NCBI RefSeq assembly: GCF_003065405.1
Contig: NZ_CP026947.1
Coordinates: 1,302,001 to 1,366,000 of the forward strand
DNA length: 64,000 nucleotides
DNA from: Corynebacterium yudongzhengii
GTDB lineage: Bacteria; Actinomycetota; Actinomycetes; Mycobacteriales; Mycobacteriaceae
Reading direction: 5' to 3'
Shown here: positions 1 to 13,558 of the stretch, in pieces
Layout: each line of letters starts with the position of its first letter
How positions within the stretch are numbered: the first letter of the stretch is position 1
The notes under the pieces: model-generated
What the model was told of the DNA's origin: nothing
The model's database searches: none
The model's input: only the letters and a program-made list of their open reading frames with translations
Program-made: the position numbers and the translations under genes

Positions 1-461
1 TCACCGCGCTCGAGAACGTCATCGAAGCTCCGCTGCGCGTGCACAACACCCCAAAAGAACGCGCCCGCGCCGAGGGACTGGAGCTGCTGGAGCGCGTCGG
101 CTTGAAAGACAAGACCGACTCTTATCCCGCGCAGCTCTCCGGCGGCCAGCAGCAACGCGTCGCGATCGCCCGCGCGCTCGCCCTCAAGCCGAAGGTGTTG
201 CTTTTCGACGAACCCACCTCCGCCCTCGACCCAGAGCTTGTCGACGAAGTCCTCACCGTCATCGCCGATCTCGCCGACAGCGGAACCACCATGATCGTGG
301 TCACCCACGAGATGCGTTTCGCACGCCACGCGGCAGACACGGTGGTGTTCATGGCCGACGGGGTGATCGTCGAGAAGGGCAGCCCGGAGGACATCTTCCG
401 GCACCCGCACCACGAGCGCACCCGCGACTTCTTGGCGCGGGTCACGGGGGTGGGCGCATGA
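1..461 (+). CDS. ABC transporter ATP-binding protein, polar amino acid type (5' end outside window)
   Basis: C-terminal two thirds of an ABC ATPase; the reading frame is open from base 3, so the start and Walker A lie upstream of the window. Visible are the signature [15 protein letters not shown], Walker [14 protein letters not shown] and the H-loop VTHEM, all typical of the GlnQ/HisP (polar amino acid uptake) family. Its stop overlaps the next gene, a family-3 binding lipoprotein, by ATGA, so the two form one uptake system. Downstream flavin monooxygenases suggest a sulfur- or nitrogen-containing substrate rather than a plain amino acid; that is inference. Confidence 0.93.
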   Translation, partial: TALENVIEAPLRVHNTPKERARAEGLELLERVGLKDKTDSYPAQLSGGQQQRVAIARALALKPKVLLFDEPTSALDPELVDEVLTVIADLADSGTTMIVVTHEMRFARHAADTVVFMADGVIVEKGSPEDIFRHPHHERTRDFLARVTGVGA

Positions 462-1408
462 GTCTCACCCCGCGCCGGCTCGCACTCAGCGCACTCGCCG
501 GCATCGTGTCCTTGACCGCGGTGGCCTGCGTCGATCCCGTCGATCACGGGGCGATCGCACGCGCCGGGGTCAACCTCGATCCGCAGCAGGAGCGCATCAA
601 CAGCGAGATCAACCCCGAGGTCGCCGCCTTAGTGCCCGAAGAGATCGCCGAAGACGGCGCGCTGGCCATCGGCCACGGCAAGACCTCAAGTCCTCCGCTG
701 GCCGTGACGGCTTCCGATAATCGCACGATGCTCGGCGTCGAGATCGACCTGGCGCGCAACATCGCGCAGACCATGGGCCTAGAGCCGGAGCTCGTGCCCA
801 TCAGCTGGGATGCGTGGCCGATGCGCCTGGCCACCGGGGATGTCGAGATCATGCACTCCAACATCGGTATCACCGAGGAGCGCATGGAGCGCTTCGACTT
901 CGCCACCACGCGCGCCGGCTACCTGGCCATCGACCGGCCCACGGGCAGCGATGTCGAGGTGCACGACTATGAGGACATCTCGTCTCTGCGCATCGGGTTG
1001 GTGCCGGGAACCAATCAGGAAAGGATCATGAACCTCTGGAACGAGCAACTGCTCGCGGAAGGGCAGGAACCGGCGGAGATCTACTACTACAGCCGGGATA
1101 CCGATTACATCCTCTCCCTACTGGCCGGCCACCTCGACGTCTCCGTCTCCCCCTACCCTTCTGCCCGCTTTCGGGAAAACACCCGCAGTGACCTCGAGGT
1201 GGCCGGGCGGATCAACGCCGGATGGCCCGATGATTCCCTGGTGGGTTCGGTCACCCAGCGTGGCAACGGACTCGCCCCGGCTTTGGCTGCGGCGGTGAAC
1301 TCGATGATTGCCGACGGCACCTATCAGGAGATCCTCGAGACCTGGGGAATCAGCGATGAAGCCATCGATCTCTCCGAGGTCTACTCGCTCGACGAAAGGA
1401 CATCATGA
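458..1408 (+). CDS. ABC transporter substrate-binding lipoprotein (family 3)
   Basis: 316-residue extracytoplasmic solute receptor. A signal peptide ends in the lipobox TAVAC, so the mature protein should be lipidated at Cys24. The body has the SBP_bac_3 pattern ([23 protein letters not shown], then [16 protein letters not shown] and [14 protein letters not shown]), which in this family forms the amino-acid-type binding cleft. The start overlaps the ATPase stop (ATGA, 458-461) and the stop overlaps the next start (ATGA, 1405-1408), so the genes are translationally coupled. No permease gene is visible; it presumably lies upstream of the window. Confidence 0.92.
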   Translation: MSLTPRRLALSALAGIVSLTAVACVDPVDHGAIARAGVNLDPQQERINSEINPEVAALVPEEIAEDGALAIGHGKTSSPPLAVTASDNRTMLGVEIDLARNIAQTMGLEPELVPISWDAWPMRLATGDVEIMHSNIGITEERMERFDFATTRAGYLAIDRPTGSDVEVHDYEDISSLRIGLVPGTNQERIMNLWNEQLLAEGQEPAEIYYYSRDTDYILSLLAGHLDVSVSPYPSARFRENTRSDLEVAGRINAGWPDDSLVGSVTQRGNGLAPALAAAVNSMIADGTYQEILETWGISDEAIDLSEVYSLDERTS

Positions 1409-2085
1409 CAGAGAAACTCTTCTTCTACCGGCTCCCGCACGTCACCAGCGCCCGAGACCTTCGCGACGCCCTTACCCGCGCCCGCGACGCCAGCGTGGTG
1501 GGCATCTATTTCGGACCCGCGACCACGGGCCTTTATCCCCTCCACCAGGCAGCCTTCGGCGCGCAGATAGCGCCGGAGGTTTTGTTGCTCGCGGCCGTCG
1601 AGCCGGTATTTACCGAGCCCTATCACGTCACCCAGCAGGCACTGACCCTCGATCACGCCTCCCGCGGCAAGGCCGGCCTGCATATAGTGCCCGCCCCGCC
1701 GGAAGCGGCCGCCGAGGTCGGCCGTCCGGAGCCAACTGCCGCGGAGATCGATAACGAGGTCGCTGATGCCATCGAGGTCTACCAGCGGCTTTTCGATTCC
1801 TGGGAGGACGACGCGGTGATCCGCGACGTGGAGACCAGACGCTTCCTCGACAAAGACAAGATCCACAACATCGAGTTTTCTGGTGCCCCCTACTCGGTGT
1901 ATGGCGCCTCCTTTACTCCCCGCGGGCCCCAGGGGCAGATACCGATCTTGGACCACGACCAGACCGAGATCGAGATCGTCGACGATATCGACGCCGCCAC
2001 CAGCGCCGGCGAGGCCACACGCCCGGCCACCTTCCGGGAGACCCTCGGCCTTGGCCACGCACCCAGCCGCTACGCACGCAACTAG
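1405..2085 (+). CDS. Half-length luciferase-like monooxygenase family protein
   Basis: 226 residues. The sequence follows the first half of NtaA/DmoA/SnaA flavin monooxygenases: EPYHVTQQALTLDHASRGKAGLHIV corresponds to the strand and helix before the FMN pocket, and the stretch around residues 125-180 (VYQRLFDSWEDDAV...DKDKIHNIEFSG) is characteristic of that family. It stops at PQGQIPIL, where full-length members (about 430 residues) go on for another 200, and then has an acidic tail unlike the family. No frameshift partner was found downstream. It could be a non-catalytic partner of the full-length enzyme that follows, or a degenerate copy. Confidence 0.75.
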   Translation: MTEKLFFYRLPHVTSARDLRDALTRARDASVVGIYFGPATTGLYPLHQAAFGAQIAPEVLLLAAVEPVFTEPYHVTQQALTLDHASRGKAGLHIVPAPPEAAAEVGRPEPTAAEIDNEVADAIEVYQRLFDSWEDDAVIRDVETRRFLDKDKIHNIEFSGAPYSVYGASFTPRGPQGQIPILDHDQTEIEIVDDIDAATSAGEATRPATFRETLGLGHAPSRYARN

Positions 2086-2105
2086 GAAGGAGCAACACCT
2101 CAGCT

Positions 2106-3407
2106 ATGACGACAGAATTCTCGCCCACCGGCACCATTCAATTTGCCACGCTTTTCCAAGGTGTAAACACCACCACGATCTGGAAGCTGGAGGAATCCGG
2201 CTCGCAGATCGACTTCGAGTCCTTCCGCCGCATCGCCCAGACCGCAGAACGCGGACTGTTTTCCCACTTCTTCCTCGCCGAGGGGCTCCGGCCGCGCGAG
2301 CTCAACGGGGAGATCTACGACTTGGATGTCGCCGGGCGCCCCGAGGCCACCACGGTGCTGGCGGCGATGGCGGCCGTGACCGAGCGCCTCGGGCTCGTCG
2401 CCACGCAAAATACGACGTATACCGACCCGGTGGAGCTCGCCCGCCGCATGCAGACCTTGGATCTGCTCTCCGAAGGCCGGGCCGCCTGGAACGTCGTGAC
2501 CACCGACAACGCCTGGACCGGGGAGAACTTCCGGCGCGGCGGCTACCTCGATCGTGAGGATCGCTATACCCACGCGCTCGAATCGCTGAGAATCGCCCGC
2601 GCGCTCCAGGCCGGCCAGCCCGTGAACGTCGACGGCGGCTACTTCTCCGTGCGGGCCGAGCCCACCCTTCCCGCCAGCCCGCAGGGCGGGCCGGTGATCT
2701 TCCAGGCCGGCGTCTCCCCGCAGGGCAAGGACTTCGTCTCCCAGCACGGCGACGTGGTCTTCTCCCCCTTCGGCGATCACCCGCGGGCACTCGAGCTGCG
2801 CCAGGACATCACCGCCCGAGCCCGCAGCTTCGGGCGCGATCCGAACGAACTGAAGATCTTCCCGGCCGCCGAGTTCATCATCGCCGATACCGAGGCAGAG
2901 GCCCCCGAGAAGCTCGCCTGGGTCCGCTGCCTGCAGGTGGGCCCGGAGCAGACGATCGCCTACTTCGAGCAGTACTGGGGCACGGACTTATCCCACTATG
3001 ATCCCGACGGCCCGCTGCCCGAGATCGACCCGGTGGTCGAGGAAACCGGCGTGACCCGCGGCGTCGCCTTCACGGGTGGCGGCAGCGCGGTGGAGCTGGC
3101 CCGCCAGTGGCGCCAGGAAGCCGAAGAGAAGGGCCAGTCCATGCGCGACTTCGCGACCGAGAAGCTCCAGGGCCGAGGTCAAACCTTTAGCGGCACGGCC
3201 TCCTCTATCGCCGACGAGCTCGCAGAATATGCCCGCTCGGGGGCGGTGAGCGGGTTCCACGTCGTGCCCTGGCTGATTCCCTCCGGGCTGGACGACGTCG
3301 TGGATCACCTCGTCCCAGTCTTACAGGACCGAGGCATCTATCCCACCGAGTACGCCGGAAAAACACTGCGCGAAAACTTAGGGCTGGCGCCCGTGCCGGC
3401 GAACTAG
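2106..3407 (+). CDS. FMN-dependent monooxygenase, NtaA/SnaA/DmoA family (luciferase-like)
   Basis: 433 residues, full length for the family. Members use reduced FMN and O2 to oxidise compounds such as nitrilotriacetate, EDTA, dimethylsulfide or alkyl sulfones. Visible are [11 protein letters not shown] near residue 57, the core [35 protein letters not shown], and the FMN-site segment [25 protein letters not shown]. The ATG follows an AAGGAG Shine-Dalgarno, 20 nt after the half-length paralogue. With the ABC transporter upstream this looks like an import-and-cleave operon, probably for an organosulfur compound; the substrate cannot be told from sequence. Its TAG stop shares CTAG with the convergent tyrS stop. 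Confidence 0.9.
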   Translation: MTTEFSPTGTIQFATLFQGVNTTTIWKLEESGSQIDFESFRRIAQTAERGLFSHFFLAEGLRPRELNGEIYDLDVAGRPEATTVLAAMAAVTERLGLVATQNTTYTDPVELARRMQTLDLLSEGRAAWNVVTTDNAWTGENFRRGGYLDREDRYTHALESLRIARALQAGQPVNVDGGYFSVRAEPTLPASPQGGPVIFQAGVSPQGKDFVSQHGDVVFSPFGDHPRALELRQDITARARSFGRDPNELKIFPAAEFIIADTEAEAPEKLAWVRCLQVGPEQTIAYFEQYWGTDLSHYDPDGPLPEIDPVVEETGVTRGVAFTGGGSAVELARQWRQEAEEKGQSMRDFATEKLQGRGQTFSGTASSIADELAEYARSGAVSGFHVVPWLIPSGLDDVVDHLVPVLQDRGIYPTEYAGKTLRENLGLAPVPAN

Positions 3408-4678
3408 CCGGTGATGCGCACGCCGGCGAAGTTCTTCTTGCCCTTGCGCAACACGAGCCAGTGCCCGTGCAGCAGGTCCTCGCTGGCTGGCTCCCACTCG
3501 GCGTCGGTGATGCGCTCGTTGTTGACGTAGGCGCCGCCTTCCTTGATGGAGCGGCGTGCCTCGCCCTTGGACTTCGCCAGGCCGGCGCCGACGAAGAGGT
3601 CGACGACCGTGCGGGCATCACCGGCGGCCACCCGGTGGACCTCGGTCTCGGAGAGGGCGGAGGCGAGGGTCTTTTCGTCGAGATCTTTCAGCTCCGCGCG
3701 GCCGAACAGGGCCTGGGAGGCCAGCTCGACGGCCTCGGTGGCCTCGGCGCCGTGGACCAGCGTGGTCATCTCCTGGGCGAGCCGGCGCTGGGCGGCACGC
3801 TTGTAGGGCTCCTCCTCGACGGCACGGGCGTACTCGGCGATCTCCTCCTCGCTGAGGAAGGTGAACCACTTGAGGTAGTCGATGACCACCGCGTCGCCGG
3901 CGTTGATGAAGTACTGGTACCAGGCATAAGGGCTGGTCAGCTCGGGATCGAGCCAGAGCTTGCCACCGCCGGTGGACTTGCCGAACTTGTTGCCCTCCGC
4001 ATCGGTGACCAGCGGCACCGTCAGGGCGTGGGTCTTCGCGCCGTCCATGCGGCGGTTGAGGTCCACGCCCGAGACGATGTTGCCCCACTGGTCGCCGCCG
4101 CCGATCTGCAGGACGCAGTCATAGCTGCGCCGCAGCTGCACGAAGTCGTTGGCCTGCAGGAGCATGTAGGAAAACTCGGTGTAGGAGATGCCGTCGGATT
4201 CCAGGCGCCGCTTGACGGTGTCGCGATCGAGCATCGTGTTCAGCGAGAAGTTCTTGCCCACATCGCGCAGGAACTCGATCACGTTGGTCTGCATGGTCCA
4301 GTCTGCATTGTTGACCATCAGCGCGTGGTTTGCGCGATCCTCCGAGAAATCGACGAACATGCGCAGCTGGGTCTGGATGGACTCCATGTTCGCCGCGATC
4401 TCCTCTTCGGTGAGCATGGAGCGCTCCCCCACGTCGCGGGGATCGCCGATCATGCCGGTGGCGCCGCCGGCGAGCGTGATCGGGCGGTGGCCGAACTCCT
4501 GGAAGCGGCGCAGCATGATCATCGGCACCAGATGGCCCGCGTGCAGCGAATCACCCGTCGGGTCGAAACCGCAGTACAGGGTGATCGGTTCCGCGCACGC
4601 CTCCCGGAGGGCGTCGAGGTCCGTCGACTGGTTGATCAGGCCCCGCCAGCTGAGTTCGTCAATGATGTTGTCGGTCAT
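3404..4678 (-). CDS. tyrS: Tyrosyl-tRNA synthetase
   Basis: 424 residues, usual length for bacterial TyrRS. It charges tRNA-Tyr with tyrosine. The class I signatures are present: HAGH (HIGH-type) after [12 protein letters not shown] near residue 47 and KFGKS (KMSKS-type) near residue 233. The substrate-binding segment [12 protein letters not shown] and a C-terminal S4 RNA-binding domain ([21 protein letters not shown]...YVNNERI) are also seen. The gene converges on the monooxygenase; their stop codons share one CTAG. Confidence 0.98.
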   Translation of the reverse strand: MTDNIIDELSWRGLINQSTDLDALREACAEPITLYCGFDPTGDSLHAGHLVPMIMLRRFQEFGHRPITLAGGATGMIGDPRDVGERSMLTEEEIAANMESIQTQLRMFVDFSEDRANHALMVNNADWTMQTNVIEFLRDVGKNFSLNTMLDRDTVKRRLESDGISYTEFSYMLLQANDFVQLRRSYDCVLQIGGGDQWGNIVSGVDLNRRMDGAKTHALTVPLVTDAEGNKFGKSTGGGKLWLDPELTSPYAWYQYFINAGDAVVIDYLKWFTFLSEEEIAEYARAVEEEPYKRAAQRRLAQEMTTLVHGAEATEAVELASQALFGRAELKDLDEKTLASALSETEVHRVAAGDARTVVDLFVGAGLAKSKGEARRSIKEGGAYVNNERITDAEWEPASEDLLHGHWLVLRKGKKNFAGVRITG

Positions 4679-4698
4679 AAAACTCCTTGCGCTCTCTT

Positions 4699-4872
4699 TT
4701 AGGCGGGGTGGTCGACGGCTTCGTCGATAAGCAAAACCGGGATGCCGTCCTCGATCGGGTAGGCGATGTGCAGGCGTTCGTTGATCAACAACTGCTTGTC
4801 CTCGTCATAGACCAAGGGCCCTTTGTCGCGGGGGCAGGCCAGCACGTCCAGAAGCTTCGGATCGAGACTCAT
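4699..4872 (-). CDS. Trm112 family small zinc-ribbon-type protein
   Basis: 57-residue ORF beginning [20 protein letters not shown] and containing [19 protein letters not shown], the full signature of the Trm112 (YcaR/UPF0434) family. In eukaryotes and archaea Trm112 activates methyltransferases; the bacterial role is poorly defined. Only one Cys of the usual zinc site remains. A -10 box TAGGAT (4880-4885 on this strand) ends 7 nt before the ATG, so the transcript is probably leaderless. It lies between argH and tyrS, and the translation was read directly from the sequence. Confidence 0.9.
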   Translation of the reverse strand: MSLDPKLLDVLACPRDKGPLVYDEDKQLLINERLHIAYPIEDGIPVLLIDEAVDHPA

Positions 4873-4896
4873 GGCGTTTATCCTAGCGCTCGCCCG

Positions 4897-4937
4897 CCGC
4901 AGCCTCCGGCATGAGGTGATCTCTGCGGAGGCTGCGG
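4897..4937 (-). terminator. Probable terminator after argH
   Basis: A perfect 12-bp inverted repeat (CCGCAGCCTCCG at 4897-4908 and CGGAGGCTGCGG at 4926-4937) with a 17-nt loop lies just after the argH stop. No clear U-tract follows on the minus strand, so termination efficiency is uncertain. It would close the arginine operon. Confidence 0.6.
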
Positions 4938-4947
4938 GAGCAGCGTT

Positions 4948-6393
<1,446 letters not shown>

Positions 6394-7593
6394 TTACTGC
6401 GCCTCGCGGTTGCGCTTGTTGGCGATCTTGGAGCTCAGGCCGTGCAGCTGGACGAAGCCCTTGGCCAAAGACTGGTCGAAGGTATCACCCGAGTCGTAGG
6501 TGGCCAGGTTGTAGTCGTAGAGCGAGTGGCCGGAGCGGCGGCCGTTGACGGTGGCCTTACCCGCGTGCAGCACCATGCGGATATCCCCAGTGACATGAGT
6601 CTGGGTGTCGCGGATGAACGCGTCCAGGGAGTTCTTCAGCGGGCTGTGCCACAGGCCGTCGTAGACCTCCTCGGACCAGCGGGCGTCGACCAGGCGCTTG
6701 TAGCGGGCCTGCTCGCGCTCCAAGGTGACGTCCTCGAGCGCCTTGTGGGCGGTGATCAGGGTCATCGCGCCCGGTGCCTCGTAGACCTCGCGGGACTTAA
6801 TGCCCACGAGGCGGTCTTCGACCATGTCCAACCGTCCCACGCCCTGGGCGCCGGCGCGGCGGTTGAGCTCCTCGATCGCCTCGAGCGGGGTGACCTTGCG
6901 GCCGTCGATAGCCACGGGGATGCCGCCCTCGAAGGAGATGATGACCTCGTCCGGGGCGTTACCGATGCCCGGGTCCTCGGTGTAGGCGTAGAGGTCCTTG
7001 GTCGGCGGGTTCCACAGATCCTCCAAAAAGCCGGTCTCGACGGCGCGGCCGAAAACGTTCTGGTCGATGGAGAACGGAGAGGACTTGGACTGCTCGATCG
7101 GGATGTCGTTCTCCTCCGCGAAGGCGATGGCCTTGTCGCGGGTCCAGGCGTAGTCGCGGGCCGGGGCGATGATCTCCAGGTCGGGGGCGGTGTTCATGAA
7201 GCTGACCTCGAAGCGGACCTGGTCGTTGCCCTTACCGGTGCAGCCGTGGGAGACGTGAGTGCCGCCGTGCTCGCGGGCCGCCTCGACCAGGTGCTTGACG
7301 ATGAGGGGCCGCGAGATCGCGGAGACCAGCGGGTACTCCCCCATGTACAGGCCGTTGGACTGGATGGTGGGCATGCAGTAGTCGCGGGCGAACTCCTCCT
7401 TGGCGTCGACCACGATGGATTCGACGGCGCCGGAGTCGAGGGCGCGCTGGCGCACGGACTCCATGTCCTCTCCGCCCTGGCCGAGGTCGAGGGAGACGGC
7501 GACGACCTCACCGCCGGTCATCTTGGCGAGGTACGGGATGGCGATGGTGGTATCCAGACCACCGGAGTACGCGAGAACAACGCGAGCAGTCAT
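6394..7593 (-). CDS. argG: Argininosuccinate synthase
   Basis: 399 residues. It condenses citrulline and aspartate with ATP. The N-terminal PP-loop motif [11 protein letters not shown] is present, followed by the family segments [18 protein letters not shown] near residue 116 and [23 protein letters not shown]. An AAGGAG Shine-Dalgarno sits 7 nt before the ATG. The 66-bp gap to argR upstream contains a possible -10 (TATACA) and an AAAATTCAA half-site, so argGH may also have its own ArgR-controlled promoter. Confidence 0.98.
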   Translation of the reverse strand: MTARVVLAYSGGLDTTIAIPYLAKMTGGEVVAVSLDLGQGGEDMESVRQRALDSGAVESIVVDAKEEFARDYCMPTIQSNGLYMGEYPLVSAISRPLIVKHLVEAAREHGGTHVSHGCTGKGNDQVRFEVSFMNTAPDLEIIAPARDYAWTRDKAIAFAEENDIPIEQSKSSPFSIDQNVFGRAVETGFLEDLWNPPTKDLYAYTEDPGIGNAPDEVIISFEGGIPVAIDGRKVTPLEAIEELNRRAGAQGVGRLDMVEDRLVGIKSREVYEAPGAMTLITAHKALEDVTLEREQARYKRLVDARWSEEVYDGLWHSPLKNSLDAFIRDTQTHVTGDIRMVLHAGKATVNGRRSGHSLYDYNLATYDSGDTFDQSLAKGFVQLHGLSSKIANKRNREAQ

Positions 7594-7659
7594 GAGAGTT
7601 CTCCTTCACTACCAGTTGAATTTTGCTGTGTATAGGGTACCGCCGGGCTTAAAGGCCTC

Positions 7660-8136
7660 TTAGCGGTGGGTGAATAAGTTGGCGAGTTCTTCGCCGGTCA
7701 GAGGTTCGCGGGCGAGGACGAAGATGGTGTCGTCGCCCGCGATGCAGCCGACGACCTCCTCGAGGCCCACCCGGTCGATGAAGCTGGCCAGGTATTGCGC
7801 AGCTCCCGGCGGGGTGCGCAGCACCGCCAGCGAGTGCGAGTGATCGACGTGCACGACAAGCTCGTCGAGCATGCGGCGCAGCTTCTCCCGCGGCCCGCCG
7901 GGGCGGGTGTGAGGCTCCGCCTCCGTACCGGCGAGTGCATAATATGCTCTGCCCTTGTCGGGGCGGATCTTGCGCGCGCCGAGCTCGTCGAGATCCCGCG
8001 ACAGGGTGGCCTGGGTGATGTCGATGCCTTCGTCGAGAAGCAGCTCAGAGAGCTGCACCTGGGAAGACACCCGGGTCTTGCCGAGGATTTCGAGGATCTT
8101 GCCTTGGCGGGCGGTGCGGGTGATCGAGGAGGTCAC
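7660..8136 (-). CDS. argR: Arginine repressor ArgR
   Basis: 158 residues with the two ArgR domains: an N-terminal winged helix (about residues 8-70) with the recognition motif [13 protein letters not shown], and a C-terminal oligomerisation/arginine-binding domain with [15 protein letters not shown]. ArgR hexamers bind ARG boxes when arginine is plentiful. The GTG start lies 5 nt after the argF stop, inside the operon it should control; a likely operator sits before argC. Confidence 0.97.
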   Translation of the reverse strand: MTSSITRTARQGKILEILGKTRVSSQVQLSELLLDEGIDITQATLSRDLDELGARKIRPDKGRAYYALAGTEAEPHTRPGGPREKLRRMLDELVVHVDHSHSLAVLRTPPGAAQYLASFIDRVGLEEVVGCIAGDDTIFVLAREPLTGEELANLFTHR

Positions 8137-8141
8137 GGCAC

Positions 8142-10319
<2,178 letters not shown>

Positions 10320-10327
<8 letters not shown>

Positions 10328-11261
10328 CCTTCCTGAAGACAGTTCCCTCGGGGTAGTTCGAGCGCACGTAGTTATCCGGCAAAACCATCGTGCCGATACC
10401 GCCCATGGTCAACAGCTCAAGCAGCACCGAGTGGGCGGTGCGGCCGTCGATGACGTGGGCGGCGTTGACTCCCCCGTTGACCGCGGTGAGGCAGGCCTCC
10501 ATCTTGGGGATCATGCCGGAATCGAGCTCGGGCAGCAGGCGGGTCAGCTCGTTGGCCTCGATCTTGGAGACCAGCGAGTCCTTATTCGGCCAGTCGGTAT
10601 AGAGGCCCTCGACGTTGGTGAGCATGAGCAGGCGCTCCGCGCCCAAACCCGAGGCGATCGCCGCGGCCGCGGAATCGGCGTTGATGTTGTAGACCTGCCC
10701 GTCCTCGTCTGGGGCGATGCCGCAGATGACGGGGATGCGGCCGGCGTCGATAAGCGATTCCACCGACTCCGGGTTCACGTCGACGATGTCGCCGACCAAC
10801 CCGATGTCCGTCTGCACGCCATTGACATCGACGAGCCGCTTCTCTGCCCTGAAAAGGTTGGCATCCTCGCCGGAACAGCCGACGGCGAAAGGCCCGTAGG
10901 CGTTCATGAGGTTGACCAGCTCGCGGCCGACCTGGCCGAGCAGGACCATCCGCACGATCTCCATGACCTCCGGGGTGGTCACGCGGAAACCGCCCTGGAA
11001 CTCGCCTTCGAGGCCGAGGCGGCGCAGCATATCGGTGATCTGCGGGCCGCCGCCGTGCACGACGACGGGCTTGGCGCCGACGGTGCGCAGAAACACCATG
11101 TCGGCGGCGAAAGCGGCCTTGAGCTCCTCATCGACCATGGCGTTGCCGCCGTATTTCACCACCACGATCTTGTCGCGGTAGTGCTGGAGCCACGGCAGGG
11201 CCTCGGCGAGCACGTGGGCGCGCATCTCGGCGGTGAGGCCTTCTAAGACGTCTTCAGACAT
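10320..11261 (-). CDS. argB: Acetylglutamate kinase
   Basis: 313-residue amino acid kinase that phosphorylates N-acetylglutamate. The glycine-rich elements VVKYGGNAM (near residue 34) and [13 protein letters not shown] (near 67), and the C-terminal [24 protein letters not shown], are intact. In corynebacteria this enzyme is the arginine feedback point, and the N-terminal helix ([18 protein letters not shown]) typical of arginine-inhibited enzymes is present. It lies 20 nt after the argJ stop. Confidence 0.98.
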
Positions 11262-11281
11262 AGGGTGGTTCCTTCAAGCTT

Positions 11282-12442
11282 TTAGGACGAGTAGGCGGAG
11301 TTGATCTCGACGTAGGCGTGCGAGAGGTCCGTGGTACGCACGAAGGCCTCGCCGCTGCCGCCGGTGCCGAGGTCGACGCGGACATCGATATCCGCGCCGG
11401 AGAGATCTACCTCGCGCGCGCCGGGGGGGCCGGTGGAATCGATGCAGACGGGCTGGTCGTTGAACCAGACGCTGATGTGTTCCGGTTCCATGGCGGCATC
11501 GGCCATGCCCACGGCCGCGAGCACCCGCCCCCAGTTCGGATCGGAGCCGAACATGGCGGCCTTGAAGAGGTTGTCGCGGGCGAGCACGCGGGCGGCCTCT
11601 AAGGCCTGCTCGTCGCTGGCGGTGCCGGTGACGGTGACGCGCACGCGCTTGGTCACGCCCTCGGCGTCGGCCTGCAGCTGGTCCGCGAGTTCCGCGCAGG
11701 CGGTGGCGATAGCCTCGTTGAGCTCGTCCTGGGTAGGCCGGTAGCCGGAGGCGGCCGAGGCCATGGCGATCACGGTGTCGTTGGTGGAGGTCGAGCCGTC
11801 GATATCCAAGGTGTTGAAGGTGGCGGCCGAGGCCTTACGCAGCGCCTCATCGAGCATGGCCGGGGTGACGTCGGCATCCGTGGTCAGCAAAGCGAGCATG
11901 GTGGCCAGTGAGGGCGCCATCATGCCCACGCCCTTGGCCATGCCGCCGACGGTGAAAGACTCGTGGCGTACGACGGTTTCTTTGCTCACCGTATCGGTGG
12001 TCAGTATCGCCTGGGCGGCCTCGCTGCCGTGGTCTCCGAGCGAGCGCGGCAGGCTGGCGATACCCTTGCTCACGAGATCCATCGGCAACAGGTCGCCGAT
12101 GAGTCCGGTCGAGCAGACCGCGACGTCCATGTTGCTGATTCCTAAGGCGTCGGCGACGTCGGCGGCCATCGTGGCGGCGTCCTCATCGCCCTTCAGGCCG
12201 TTACAGGCGTTCGCGTTGCCGGAGTTATAGATCACGGCCTGAAGCTGGCCGTCGGCAACGGTGGTGCGGGTGTACTTCACGGGCGCGGCGACGATCTTGT
12301 TGCGCGTAAACACCGCGGCGGCGGCCAGGGAGGGCCCGTCGTTGACGACGAGCGCCAGATCACTCTGGCCGGAGGGCTTGATCCCGGCGGTGGTGGCGGC
12401 GGCCCGGAAGCCTTCCGGGGCGGTGATACCGATGCTGCTCAT
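11282..12442 (-). CDS. argJ: Glutamate N-acetyltransferase (ArgJ, self-cleaving)
   Basis: 386 residues. It recycles the acetyl group from N-acetylornithine to glutamate and, if bifunctional, also makes N-acetylglutamate from acetyl-CoA. The precursor cleaves itself before the Thr of the motif [14 protein letters not shown] (near residue 180), which is intact, giving alpha and beta chains. [11 protein letters not shown] and [10 protein letters not shown] are further family signatures. It sits between argC and argB, and no argA is seen in the window. Confidence 0.97.
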   Translation of the reverse strand: MSSIGITAPEGFRAAATTAGIKPSGQSDLALVVNDGPSLAAAAVFTRNKIVAAPVKYTRTTVADGQLQAVIYNSGNANACNGLKGDEDAATMAADVADALGISNMDVAVCSTGLIGDLLPMDLVSKGIASLPRSLGDHGSEAAQAILTTDTVSKETVVRHESFTVGGMAKGVGMMAPSLATMLALLTTDADVTPAMLDEALRKASAATFNTLDIDGSTSTNDTVIAMASAASGYRPTQDELNEAIATACAELADQLQADAEGVTKRVRVTVTGTASDEQALEAARVLARDNLFKAAMFGSDPNWGRVLAAVGMADAAMEPEHISVWFNDQPVCIDSTGPPGAREVDLSGADIDVRVDLGTGGSGEAFVRTTDLSHAYVEINSAYSS

Positions 12443-12471
12443 GGAACTCTTTCTGCTGTCTCAAACGGGCT

Positions 12472-13515
12472 TTAAGGGGTCACGCCGACGCGCGGGAGGC
12501 CGGCGGTTTCCTCGTTGCCCAAGGCGATGTTCATGCACTGGACGGCGGCGCCGGCCGTGCCCTTGGTGAGGTTGTCGATGGCGGAGGTCATCAGAAGGCG
12601 CCCGGAGCGCTCGTCGACCTCGACCTGCACGTGGCACATGTTGGAACCGACGATGTTCTGGGTCTGCGGTTGCTGACCGGCCCCGAGCAGGTGGACGAAG
12701 GGCTCATCGTCATAAAACGCCCGGTAGGTGGCGGTGGCGGCCTCCTGGTCGACGCCGTCTACGAGCGGCGCGGTGGCCGTGGTGAGGATGCCACGCGGCA
12801 GCGGGGCGAGCACCGGCGTGAAGCTGATGGTGACGTCCTTGTCGGTGTACTCCGCGAGGTTCTGCTCGAACTCCGGGGTATGCCGGTGCTTGCCGGAGGT
12901 GTTGTAGGCCTTCAGCGAGCCCATGGTCTCCGCGCCGAGCAGGGAGACGTTCGCCTTCTTGCCGGCACCGGAGACGCCGGTGATCGACGTGATCGCGAGG
13001 TCCGGCTCCACGAGCCCGCCGGCCACGGCGGGCAGGATGGCGAGGGTGCCGCCCGTCGGAAAGCATCCGGGCACGGCGATGCGCCGAGAGTTGGCCAGTG
13101 CTTCGCGATGCCCGGGCATCTCGGGGATGCCATAGGGCCAGCTGCCGGCGTGCTCACTGCCGTAGTAGTGCTGCCACTGCTCGGCGTCGCGCAGGCGGAA
13201 GTCGGCGGCGCAGTCGATGACAAGGGTGTCCTCGTCGAGTGCGGCGCCGATGGCGGCGGAGTGTCCGTGCGGCAAGCCTAAGAAGACGACGTCGTGGCCG
13301 GCGAGGACCTCGACGGTGGTGTCTTCGATGACGCGGTCGGACAGCTCGACGAGCTGCGGCATGAGCTCGGCGACCGGCTGGCCGGCGTTCGAGGCGCCGG
13401 TGAGCGCGCCGATTTCCATCTCTCCGGACTGATAATGCGGGTGCCCGAGAAGCAGGCGAAGGATCTCTCCCCCTGCATATCCCGTGGCACCGGCAACGGC
13501 AATGCGGTAAGGCAT
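12472..13515 (-). CDS. argC: N-acetyl-gamma-glutamyl-phosphate reductase
   Basis: 347 residues. It reduces N-acetylglutamyl phosphate with NADPH. The Rossmann start [19 protein letters not shown] and the catalytic Cys in [14 protein letters not shown] near residue 150 are intact. It is the first gene of argCJBDFRGH. A -10 TAGGGT ends exactly 7 nt before the ATG and a -35 TTGCAT lies 16 nt further up, so the transcript is probably leaderless. Confidence 0.98.
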   Translation of the reverse strand: MPYRIAVAGATGYAGGEILRLLLGHPHYQSGEMEIGALTGASNAGQPVAELMPQLVELSDRVIEDTTVEVLAGHDVVFLGLPHGHSAAIGAALDEDTLVIDCAADFRLRDAEQWQHYYGSEHAGSWPYGIPEMPGHREALANSRRIAVPGCFPTGGTLAILPAVAGGLVEPDLAITSITGVSGAGKKANVSLLGAETMGSLKAYNTSGKHRHTPEFEQNLAEYTDKDVTISFTPVLAPLPRGILTTATAPLVDGVDQEAATATYRAFYDDEPFVHLLGAGQQPQTQNIVGSNMCHVQVEVDERSGRLLMTSAIDNLTKGTAGAAVQCMNIALGNEETAGLPRVGVTP

Positions 13516-13522
13516 GGCTCCT

Positions 13523-13558
13523 ACCCTACCGTTTATGCGCTCGAATGCAAATTATGCA
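13523..13558 (-). promoter_or_regulatory. argC promoter with candidate ARG box
   Basis: On the minus strand: -35 TTGCAT (13545-13550), 16-nt spacer, -10 TAGGGT (13523-13528), then 7 nt to the argC ATG. An imperfect palindrome TGCATAATTTGCA (13545-13557) overlaps the -35 and the last codons of pheT; it resembles the bacterial ARG-box pattern, so ArgR could block RNA polymerase here. The promoter geometry is seen directly; the ArgR assignment is inference. Confidence 0.65.

Noticed and set aside
3461..4702. Long plus-strand ORF opposite tyrS
   Set aside because: It mirrors the codon structure of a certain gene; such antisense ORFs also lie opposite argH (4981-5997), argG (6238-7635), pheT, uvrA (25749-28148) and rpsA (42328-43737) and are a high-GC artefact.
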